This document shows, in pieces, positions 58,801 through 64,000 of a DNA stretch of 64,000 nucleotides (the stretch's first letter is position 1; each line of letters begins with the position of its first letter). A program made the position numbers and the translations under genes. The notes under the pieces are model-generated. The model ran no database searches and had not been told where the DNA came from. It saw only the letters and a program-made list of their open reading frames with translations. This DNA is from Elgaria multicarinata webbii (taxonomy: Eukaryota; Chordata; Lepidosauria; Squamata; Anguidae), in NCBI RefSeq assembly GCF_023053635.1, contig NC_086178.1, positions 93,976,226 through 94,040,225 on the forward strand, in the 5' to 3' direction.

Positions 58801-61619
58801 AGCCAGAACTCTAAAGGAGCTGTCCAAAAGAGGTTCAACACCTTGGATAGCTCCTTAGAAATTCTAGCTGGTTCTGACTGAAACCTGGAATGGATTCATG
58901 GCCCCACCAGAATTGGAGCCACCAGAATATGCTATATTCTTTAAGAGCGCTACTTGCAAGTGAGTGGGACTAAAATGTTTGTATAATTTGAATGTTTGAC
59001 CTAAAACCAAAACAAGACAAATTAAGAAACTCACAAATATACCAAATATTTATAACAACTTTGAACATAATGTCATAATTTGAGGCCTAGTATATGATTT
59101 TATAAGAAAGTAATTTGATCAAATATGTGCATTGATTAAGGAATTCTAATTTCCCAAAATTCCATCACACTCTAGCATCACCAAGGAATAGTTCCCAGAG
59201 TGGGGCTATTCAGATGAAGAGGTGGAGTCATGCTGACAGGAGCAGGCTTAATTTTCAGAGTTGCTGTCATCAGAGCAGAGACTAGGTTTAACCGCCACCC
59301 CCATGATATTCCTCAATACACCCTTTCATTTCTCTCTCTCCACATAACTGAATGGCTCCCATTCCTGCACTTGAGGACACCACTTCAGGGTGGGATTGGT
59401 AAATTCGCCTCCCCTTTTTTAACTCTGGGTGGCTCAGCCCTCGCCGACAAGGACTACATGGGAGAGGCTGAGGTAATGTGTGGCTGCATGCAGCGCATAC
59501 ATAGGTGCAGTGAACCTCCCAGAAGTCTTTGCAATATATTTGCTCTCACTCCACACACACTTAGTCATCTGTTGATCGCCAGTTTGCTCATGGGGCTAAT
59601 AATTCTGGCTCACCTCAAAATACTGTTGTAATGGAGACAGAAGTGATGCACATGATGTGCTTTCAACACTATAATGCTAGAAAAATGTTTGTTTGGGTAG
59701 TACCCATCTTTGCCCCAATGCTAGTGCTAATGATGTGCAAGCGCAAGCTAACATTTGCACAATGTAACTAGCAGTTGCTAGGGCAATGGAAAAAACCTAG
59801 CAAGCGGTAGTTATATTGTGTGAGCATTGGTTTACACCAGTGCAATGTCATTAGCGCTAGAGCTACTCTAGGACACAATTGGATAAGTCTTCTTTACTGC
59901 TGCTACTACTGCTGCTACATCTTTCCATTCTCTTTCCAGGATCTGCTCATGCTGTCTTAAGTAGTTACTGGTCACAACAACTGGGGAAAAACGAACTGTG
60001 TGGTAGGCATCCGTATTCTTTTACAAGGATATCCTTTATAGGTCTTAAAACAGCTATAAATGTAAGCGGTAAAAAATAATGAATTGAATCCTTAATTACA
60101 GATGAAAATTTCCCCTCCTATTGAAAAGGAAGGCTCATGATGCTGGGGAGCAGCATAAATGCCTTAGTCTCTCCCTCCCTTGCCATAGTTAAACTAGGGA
60201 ATTCGCTACCACAAGATGTATTGATGGCCACCAAGTTGGATGGCGTTAAAAGAGGGTTGGACAAATTCATGGAGGATAAGGCTGTCATTGCCTAATAGTC
60301 CCGATTGCTATACGCTACCTAATATCAGAGGCAGTAAGCCTATGTACACCAGTCTCTGGTGAACAAGAGGGAAGGGGGCTATTGCACTCATGTCCTGGAT
60401 TTTCCATAGGAAGCTGGTTGGCTCCTGTGTGAACAGAATGCTGGGACAGACGGATCTTGGTCTGATCCAGCATGACTCATCTTATATTCTGTTACGTGAT
60501 GTGCTCTCATTAGACCCGTGTACAAACTTGCACACATTCTAATGAGACTTACACTCGCTTATAAGGAATCTTTTGACATTGGCAATAGAGCGTCTGTGGC
60601 TAAGTAAGGCGATTCTTACTCAAGGAACTTACAGCACTGAAGGGGATAACGCCACAATGGCACATTTATTGAGGTTGAAACAAATACAAAGGCACAAGCT
60701 AGTTTTGGGGAAATTAGCTGAGCAAGTCGAGGCTTAGAAGCAGTTTCAAGACTGAAAAATAGACTTTTTGAGATTTAAGAGCATACACATACACAGACAA
60801 CAAGGGAAAGAGTAGGAATCTTTAAAGGCAGTATACCTTTCCTTGGGCTGCAGCCCTTTCCTGTAGACCAGAACTGGGGAGCGTTGCAACTCTTGGTCTT
60901 AGATGAAGAGGAAAAGAATACAGCCAGGCAAAGCATTCACTCATGGCAGCTTGCTCTTGCAAGCTGGAATCTGTAGTATGCTCTGTGTTTTTGGTTCAAA
61001 AGGGAGAAAGAGAGCTAGCCTGCTTCTTCCCTCAAACTTGAGGGTTTTTGTATGATCTTATTTAAAGATCTACTTGCTATGGGAACAAAAGAGGGTGATT
61101 TGGGATGATGGCTGTACTTGATGCAGCTTGGAGTTCAGCAACAGGGCTACATTAGCATGTGTATGATCAGGTATGACTCTTGCTATCCAATATTCATATT
61201 CTGCTTAGTTTTACCCCTATCTTTGTCTCTGGGGAATGCATTTGAAGAAGTCTATCAGGAAATGGTTACTTGACCCATGCCTTTTGTGAATGCTCTCAGT
61301 CTGTAGGTGGGGTTTTGGGTTGTTTCAAAATGGAGTCAGTATTGCTCACAGAAGCTACCTTGTAACAATTCTTAAAGTTGATTAAAATGACAAGAAATGT
61401 TTAAATAGCTTTTCCTTCCTTCCAATTTGTATGCATGGTGAAATTACTGTGGGTTTCCTTCACGGGCAAATGACGGTGCTAATTTCACATCAATCTCTTT
61501 GTTTAGCATTTCAGTGTTCCACTCGTGGAGGACAGCTGAAGATTTTGCTCCGGCATGATGGAAGAGTAGACATTGGTGGCCAAACAAGCATTGTGTTAAA
61601 GGGCTTTTTGACCATTTGA
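40894..61619 (+). CDS. PBLD: PBLD, phenazine biosynthesis-like domain-containing protein (complete, nine coding exons)
   Basis: Member of the PhzF isomerase-fold family (MAWBP/MAWDBP in human). Its substrate in animals is not established. Exons: 40894-40977, 48352-48451, 51612-51710, 52459-52568, 52657-52686 (30 nt), 56049-56137, 58140-58318, 59940-60002, 61507-61619 (TGA at 61617-61619). They total 867 nt, 288 residues plus stop, equal to human length. The start [20 protein letters not shown] is the PhzF N-terminus. The conserved acidic residue of the PhzF active site lies in NLSETAF (exon 2). PLCGHATLA (exon 3) and [16 protein letters not shown] (exons 7-8) are the other family signatures. 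All borders are AG/GT with matching phases. A 5' UTR exon is likely in the CpG island near 37.9 kb. Introns are large and loaded with mobile elements, including a Helitron in intron 1 and a solo LTR in the last intron; none breaks an exon. Confidence 0.96.
41893..42450 (+). mobile_element. CR1-group LINE 3' fragment, about 560 bp
   Basis: Begins GTTCTGGTCACCACACTTCA, includes AAGAAATATTTCTTCACGCA and CAAATTCATGGACGATA, and ends GGCCTGATCCAGCACCACTC. The frames are degraded. Related copies of the 3' part are at 43085 and 60180. Confidence 0.78.
42475..42735 (-). mobile_element. CR1 LINE 3' end, minus strand
   Basis: Plus-strand TATTTATTTATTACATTTTT then CTGCCCAATAGCTGAAGCTC and CTCTGGGCGGTTCACAAAA is the inverted CR1 end. 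It lies directly after another CR1 fragment. Confidence 0.75.
43085..43355 (+). mobile_element. CR1-group LINE 3' fragment
   Basis: CAAATTCATGGAGGTTAAAG through ACTAGATGGGCCGTTGGTCT and GATCCAGCGCTGC match the copies at 41893 and 60180. Confidence 0.75.
44160..45240 (+). repeat. Diverged local repeats split by a CR1 insertion
   Basis: Phrases such as CTAGGGCATC near 44907 and CACTAGGGCATCTCATAGAG near 45210 recur, with GATAGGGCATCTCCAAGGGA near 44402. TTATTCATAAG and TTATTCATGTG also recur, as do TCTTGGGGGCAGTG and TCTCCCAGCAGCAG. The spacing is a few hundred bp. This looks like an old tandem duplication, with the CR1 copy 44450-44880 inside it. Confidence 0.4.
44450..44880 (-). mobile_element. 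CR1 LINE 3' part, minus strand
   Basis: TATACCGCCCAATAGCCGAA marks the 3' end on the left. Further right, GGAGCTCATTCCACAGCCGG and CCTCCTCCTGGTGGCCACTT are the inverted end of the reverse-transcriptase frame. It seems to interrupt the local repeats at 44160-45240. Confidence 0.8.
45250..45604. mobile_element. Copy 1 of a ~350-bp non-autonomous DNA element
   Basis: The ends read CTCTACATGAGCGATTTATT and, inverted, GAGCTTCTCTACATTAAG. The inside shares the order CATGCTCATGA, then a GTTTGTGGGTCCTTTACATG segment, with the copy at 51048. There is no coding frame. It abuts the Helitron start by about 60 bp. Confidence 0.6.
45663..48210 (+). mobile_element. Helitron, internally deleted, with Pif1-like helicase remnant
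   Basis: The 3' end is textbook: a short hairpin (GCCAC/GTGGC stem, 48180-48197), then CTAG at 48207-48210 followed by host T. The 5' end begins TCTATCTATATAAATA at about 45663, though the two bases before it are CC rather than the expected A. Between them is the animal Helitron protein without its Rep (HUH nuclease) part: the Arg/Lys-rich N-terminus runs directly into the helicase. At 2.55 kb it is far shorter than an autonomous copy (usually 5 kb or more). It lies in PBLD intron 1, in the same orientation as the gene, right after a 350-bp DNA element. Confidence 0.9.
46079..48117 (+). pseudogene. Helitron RepHel protein remnant (Pif1-like helicase)
   Basis: An ATG at 46079 opens the typical Arg-rich Helitron N-terminus. 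A TGA near 46133 (CGA to TGA type) interrupts it, and the frame is then open from 46199 to 47260. Walker A is PGGTGKTF (about 46980-47005) and Walker B is VWDECTMAH (about 47217-47243). An extra A in an A-run near 47245 shifts the frame; 47250-47978 continues the helicase ([21 protein letters not shown]). A second internal loss near 47970 removes helicase sequence, and the last part ([17 protein letters not shown], ending YPQAL, stop 48116-48118) is back in the first frame. No HUH motif is present. The host Pif1 gene is excluded because of the Helitron ends and N-terminus. Confidence 0.88.
48466..48592. mobile_element. Foldback MITE immediately after PBLD exon 2
   Basis: CAGACTTCTCCAACCTGGTG and the inverse CACCAAGCTGGGGAAGTCTG enclose AAATATTTTGGACTCG and the inverse CCAAAACGTCTGGAGG. 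Starts about 15 bp past the exon donor. Confidence 0.7.
48878..49250 (+). mobile_element. CR1/L2-type LINE coding fragment
   Basis: The translation includes [20 protein letters not shown]-like sequence and a GIPPQRGSP segment, the usual end of a CR1/L2 ORF2. It lies in the PBLD intron after exon 2. Confidence 0.6.
51048..51390. mobile_element. Copy 2 of the ~350-bp non-autonomous DNA element
   Basis: The ends read TTTCTCTACATGAGTG and, inverted, GGTTCTCTACATTAAGC. The body resembles copy 1 (TTTATTGCATGCTCATGA, GGTCCTTTACATGA). It lies between PBLD exons 2 and 3. Confidence 0.6.
51746..52142 (+). repeat. Minisatellite: four tandem units of about 100 bp
   Basis: Units begin at 51746, 51849, 51949 and 52048 (lengths 103, 100, 99 and a shorter last one), each starting GCGAGGGAGACTGGAGCAGG. 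Units are near-identical except in a C-rich CCCACCC tract that varies in length and in a CTGTCGAG/CTGTGGGG alternation. Units 1 and 3 share the first form and 2 the second, hinting at a two-unit expansion. It lies 36 bp after PBLD exon 3 (51710), inside the intron before 52459. A 156-codon open frame through it is a by-product of the repeat. Confidence 0.93.
52300..52402 (+). mobile_element. LINE 3' tail (CR1/L2 type)
   Basis: GTAAGCCACTCCGAGAGCCT, CGGGATAAAAATACTCTAAA and an AAATAAAATAAAATAAATA tail, just after the tandem array and before PBLD exon 4 (52459). Confidence 0.6.
52872..52965. mobile_element. Partial foldback MITE arm
   Basis: GGCGATCTAGTGCCCTCCAG, GATTCCCATAAGCCCCTGCC and GGCCAATGTTCAGGGATT. 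The second arm is decayed. Confidence 0.45.
52971..53320. mobile_element. Copy 3 of the ~350-bp non-autonomous DNA element, more divergent
   Basis: Starts GGCTTCTCTACATTGA and ends with GAAAGCCTCATGTGAAGAGAGCC, the inverse of the family start. Relative to copies 1 and 2 it lies in the opposite orientation: GGACCGTAAACTTCTATGA is the inverse of their GAAGTTTGCGGTCC segment. It carries the AGATGGCGCTGT motif also near 45432 in altered form. Confidence 0.5.
53490..53710 (+). mobile_element. tRNA-derived SINE, diverged
   Basis: CTGGGTTGAAATTCTC (box B region), TGGGTGACTTTGGGCCAATC and a degenerate ATAAATAG tail match the order in the copy at 7098. Confidence 0.65.
53918..54032. mobile_element. 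Foldback MITE
   Basis: ATCAGCCTTCCCCTTCCAGA, CATCTCCTATCACCCCC and the inverse GGGAGATGAAGTCC, CACCGGGATGGGGAAACCTG. Confidence 0.6.
54590..54722. mobile_element. Harbinger-like MITE, 133 bp, 3-bp target duplication
   Basis: The ends GGCTCCATTCAGAAGACACC and its near-exact inverse form terminal inverted repeats of about 44 bp with two differences. The inner sequence (CCATGTTCAGAAGAACGCC) is also partly inverted. TCT flanks both sides (54587-54589, 54723-54725). GGCC-type ends and a 3-bp duplication fit PIF/Harbinger. It lies in the PBLD intron between exons 5 and 6 (52687-56048). Confidence 0.75.
55698..55872. mobile_element. Short DNA element, copy 2
   Basis: GGATCGACACTACTGCTTTA, CTGTTGGGACCCAGGACG, CAAACCATTTTCAAAG and TATCCTGCTTGGTGTAAATC follow copy 1 in order. 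Confidence 0.55.
56160..56330 (+). mobile_element. CR1 LINE 3' end
   Basis: GTAAACCGCCTAGAGAGCTT, GGACGGTATATAAATG and an AATAAAATAAATA tail. It begins right after PBLD exon 6 (56137). Confidence 0.75.
56790..57130 (+). mobile_element. CR1-like LINE 3' fragment
   Basis: CAGGGCATTTTCAGTTGTGG followed by a GCCCCTTCCCCTGGAGATTC segment is the end of CR1 ORF2. The tail has AGCCTAGAAAGAAAAATAGA then AATAAATGAA. Confidence 0.65.
57205..57685 (+). mobile_element. ~480-bp interspersed repeat, copy 2
   Basis: Begins GCAATCCTGTGCTCCC, shares GTCAGACACAGTGCTCCGAC, CAGCCAGCACAGACAGAATT and AAAAGCCCATCTAGTG with copy 1, and ends GGGTGCAATCGATAGGACTG. Divergence from copy 1 is substantial. Confidence 0.5.
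57680..57885 (+). mobile_element. CR1 LINE 3' end
   Basis: TGTGACCCACTCTGGCTATT, GGCATAGAAATGTCATAAAT and an AAATAGAATAAAT tail. Confidence 0.65.
58743..58927. mobile_element. MITE with ~60-bp terminal inverted repeats
   Basis: The left CTGGTGGTTCCGATTTTGGT and TTTCAGTCAGAACCAGC are mirrored by the right GCTGGTTCTGACTGAAACC and AGAATTGGAGCCACCAG. It lies in the PBLD intron after exon 7. The target duplication is not clear. Confidence 0.7.
59713..59865. mobile_element. MITE-like inverted repeat, about 150 bp
   Basis: CCAATGCTAGTGCTAATGAT and TTTGCACAATGTAACTAGC are mirrored by GTTATATTGTGTGAGCA and GCAATGTCATTAGCGCTAG. Ends 75 bp before PBLD exon 8 (59940). Confidence 0.6.
60180..60489 (+). 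mobile_element. CR1-group LINE 3' fragment, split by a solo LTR
   Basis: GAATTCGCTACCACAAGATG, GGACAAATTCATGGAGGATA and GTCTGATCCAGCATGACTCA are the family end. The tail continues after the LTR at 61368. Confidence 0.78.
60490..61367 (-). mobile_element. Solo LTR of an endogenous retrovirus-like element (fossil)
   Basis: 878 bp bounded by TGTTAC and GTAACA, with the 4-bp direct repeat ATTC on each side (60486-60489 and 61368-61371). Joining the flanks restores a CR1 LINE tail, so the LTR landed in that older repeat. On the minus strand there is a TATA-like TAAATAAG near 61060 and an AATAAA near 60670, giving U3-R-U5 order. A 4-bp duplication is typical of gammaretrovirus-like elements. No internal region is present, so it arose by recombination between LTRs. 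The intact ends and exact duplication suggest moderate age. It lies in the last PBLD intron, antisense. Confidence 0.7.
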
Positions 61620-61623
61620 AGCA

Positions 61624-61633
61624 AATAAATAAA
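61624..61633 (+). terminator. PBLD: PBLD poly(A) signal, two overlapping AATAAA
   Basis: Overlapping AATAAA hexamers begin 5 and 9 nt after the PBLD stop codon, giving a very short 3' UTR if used. There is a GT-rich stretch about 25-45 nt downstream, as expected for cleavage. Confidence 0.65.
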
Positions 61634-61833
61634 TGCTCTCCATCATTAAAAATGTTTGTTCTGATTGTTGCTAATGCGGATACATATTTTACTTAGATGA
61701 ATACTGCTACTTTATTTAAAAGGCAAAATATGCATAATTTAGAAACTTGTCTATACAGAATGTGCATATTTTTTGCATTAATAATTCCCTTTCCATCTTG
61801 AGAGCTTCAGACAGGTAATAACAGATTGAGCTG

Positions 61834-61990
61834 GCAATCCTAAACCTACTTAGTAGGGAGTAAATCCCATTGAACACCATGGGATTTAGTTATGAGCAAG
61901 CGTACATAGGATTGCACAGCAAGAAGCATGTTTACAGTGTAATCCTATACATGTGTCCTCAGAAATAAGTAAGAGCTCAGTGAGCATCCA
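61834..61990. mobile_element. Two adjacent short MITEs downstream of PBLD
   Basis: GGCAATCCTAAACCTACTTA to CATAGGATTGCACAGC, followed by GTGTAATCCTATACATGTGT. Same family as 36088. Confidence 0.55.
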
Positions 61991-61999
61991 GGTAAATAA

Positions 62000-63460
62000 A
62001 TATCGTATTTCAGCCTTATTAAATTATACAATTTCTACCCAGTCCCTTTGCAACTGCTTGAGAGCGCTGTTCAAAACAAAACAAAACACACATGAGAAAA
62101 ATAAGTTAAATGCAAGTTACCTAATGCTTGCTTAATCCTAGTCTAAAAATGAAGGTTCTATAGCTCCTCAGGCAAATATACTGGCTTATTTTTTTTTTTT
62201 TTAGACATCGATGGGAAGGGAGGTTCACTATTACCCCTGAATATTCAAATCAGGAGTGGCACCAGCACATTGCATTCTGGGGCAAATGCCTCAGCTTGGG
62301 CCTCATCAAAGCCCGCCAGCAATGACTTTGGGCCTGGTCTGTACTTCCTTTCAAATCCTACCCCGGTCCCCCCAACCCCAGGTCTGTGCAGTTGAGTTTA
62401 ATCGGCACCACCAAATTTCCGCGTGATGCAAAGTCACACTTTGCTTAGGACCCCTCAAACCTGATTAAATAGCTAAACCTGTAAAACTTAGACCCACCCA
62501 ACTCTCTTCCAGCATAACTCTACCTCTCAAAATGCCAGCCTACACAAAAGGATTTTCCTGTACTTCAAAATCATACTGATAGTGGCATGGCAACTACTTG
62601 AAAATGGATGAGTATTCCACATTGATGCACATAGGAAGATGTTAATATGAACCAGCTTTCCATATGGTTCAGAAGATTTCAACCACACAATTTATAGCTT
62701 CTGAGGCCCTTCATCCAATAAAGGTGCATTGGACGAGTATTGTGGCCACTTATGAACTGCCAAAAAAGAGAACAACAACTTGCTAATTTCTATGTATACA
62801 TGAAAATTTAGAAATACTATTATTTAAATACAACTATTGTGTAGAAGACCGTTACCAGGTAACCTGTGTATCTGTCTGCTCAGTCTACTGACCAGGTGCT
62901 GTCAACTGTCAACTTCAAAGCCCAACTGTCCCTTCTGATGGTTCTTTACCTTTGAGCCAGAAGTAGACTGGGCATCCCTTCAAATAGAGGATGCCTTCAA
63001 AATAGAGGAAAGTTCTCTGGCAGCCCTTCAAATAGAGGACTGTCCTCTGTAAAAAAAAGAAAAAAGGATACATGGCCACACTATGGATAACATTGATGGC
63101 TCCAGGGAGAGATTTCATCTCTCTGATGAATGTAATGTGCCAAACATGCCAGATTTGCATTCCTTAATGGTGGATATCATGTCCTAGCAGACAAAGGGAA
63201 AAACTTTCGACCAATAGAGTATTGAATGTAACTTAACTTGCTAATCCAGAACTGACCAATAGAAAGGTTAGAAAGAGACTAACACCTTCTTGTAGTCAGG
63301 GCCTATATATACTGTGAGATCCTTTGTTCGGGGCGCTTCCATTTTATGCAACCGGAGAGCGTCCCCATACTGCAGTATCGGAAGTAAATAGATTAAGTAT
63401 AGTCTCCAGCCTCGTGTGTTTGATTGGCTATTAAATCCCTGGTTGAAAGACAACAACAGA
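62000..63460. other. Downstream of PBLD, mostly unassigned
   Basis: No gene seen. Near 62975-63050 the phrase CCTTCAAATAGAGGA recurs three times in slightly varied form, ending in the small palindrome AGAGGACTGTCCTCT. From about 63290 there is a TATATATAC box followed by AATAG/ATTAAA motifs that faintly resembles the end of an LTR, but no boundaries could be set. Confidence 0.4.
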
Positions 63461-63469
63461 GAGAACATG

Positions 63470-63790
63470 AGGCAGTTTGAAGCAGCAGCCTCAAACCTGA
63501 TCTTGGGTTCATGGAAGGAAAAAGGAAAGGAACCTCTCGTGCAAGCACTTGAGTCATTGCTGACTCCTAGAGCGACGCCTGCTTTCGCTGATGTTTTCTT
63601 GGCAGACTTTGTAGCGGGGTGGTTTGCCATTGCCTTCCCCAGTCGCAGTTACCTTTCCCCCAGCTAGCTGAGTACTCATTTTACCGACCTCGGAAGGATG
63701 GAAGGCTGAGTCGACCTGAGCCAGCTGTCTGAGAACCAGCTTCCGCTGGGATTGAACTCAGGCTGTGGGGAGAGTTTCGGCTGCAAATAG
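63470..63790 (-). mobile_element. tRNA-derived SINE of a second family
   Basis: Read on the minus strand, GAGTTCAATCCCAGCG near 63750 is a box B-like motif. The rest (GGTGGTTTGCCATTGCCTTC and TTTACCGACCTCGGAAGGAT on the plus strand) is the conserved body of a repeat I recall as widespread in reptiles. Open frames across it are spurious. Confidence 0.55.
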
Positions 63791-64000
63791 TAAAGTCAAT
63801 TAATTTATTATTTTTGCTCCCTGGGAAGGGGTGAGGTGCTTATGGGTTTTTCTGTTTTAGGTACTAAAATAACTTGGCTGACCTAGGATACTATGCTGCC
63901 TTTAGTCCGCCTCAGGCAGAAAAATGTCTTAGGCCACTCATGCTCTTTGGGAAAGCCTCTAGAAAACTGGATTTGAAAAGATTTAGGGTCATGTCCAGGA

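Noticed and set aside
59230-59631. 133-codon plus-strand frame in a PBLD intron
   Set aside because: It has no recognisable domain and no splice connection to the PBLD frame; it is likely chance.
62838-63450. Possible LTR downstream of PBLD
   Set aside because: TATA-like and poly(A)-like motifs are present, but no matching ends or flanking duplication could be found.
63268-63667. Overlapping 120- and 83-codon frames near the right end
   Set aside because: They overlap a tRNA-derived SINE and its flank. No protein family was recognised.
1-64000. CRISPR arrays, operons, tRNA genes, phage or bacterial defence genes
   Set aside because: The intron-exon structure and repeats are vertebrate. No regularly spaced repeats or compact gene runs were seen.

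Overview
The window is vertebrate nuclear DNA, most likely from a squamate reptile (lizard or snake). The evidence is three intron-rich genes, tRNA-derived SINEs of the kind common in squamates, many CR1-type LINE tails, short foldback DNA elements and a CpG-island promoter. Nothing points to a bacterium or a plasmid. No CRISPR array, operon, tRNA or rRNA gene is visible. Species cannot be fixed by eye.

Three host genes can be read exon by exon. (1) RUFY2, plus strand, 676-18272: the last ten coding exons seen (coiled coil plus C-terminal FYVE zinc finger). The RUN-domain exons lie upstream of the window. (2) HNRNPH3, minus strand, 29048-23808: the whole coding sequence in nine exons, 341 codons plus stop. 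(3) PBLD, plus strand, 40894-61619: the whole coding sequence in nine exons, 288 codons plus stop. RUFY2 and HNRNPH3 converge tail to tail. HNRNPH3 and PBLD diverge from a CpG island at about 37.05-38.02 kb with two NRF1-like sites and a YY1-like site. From recall, the neighbour order and relative strands match human 10q21.3 (PBLD-HNRNPH3-RUFY2), so this is a conserved syntenic block.

The rest is introns and intergenic DNA filled with transposon remains. RUFY2 introns hold a 3.1-kb LINE with most of its endonuclease-RT frame (about 13.2-16.3 kb, minus), SINEs, a 140-bp near-perfect palindrome and a perfect 23-bp hairpin. The 29-37 kb stretch holds foldback elements and a decayed DIRS-like recombinase fossil. 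PBLD introns hold a 2.55-kb Helitron that kept its 3' end and much of its Pif1-like helicase but lost its Rep region, a four-unit ~100-bp tandem array, three copies of a ~350-bp non-autonomous DNA element, a Harbinger-like MITE with 3-bp target duplication, and a solo LTR with 4-bp target duplication nested in a CR1 tail.

No previously undescribed multi-gene system was found. The most interesting items are the Helitron, the palindromes, the tandem array beside PBLD exon 4, and a short repeat that forms most of the region before the PBLD exon 7 acceptor.
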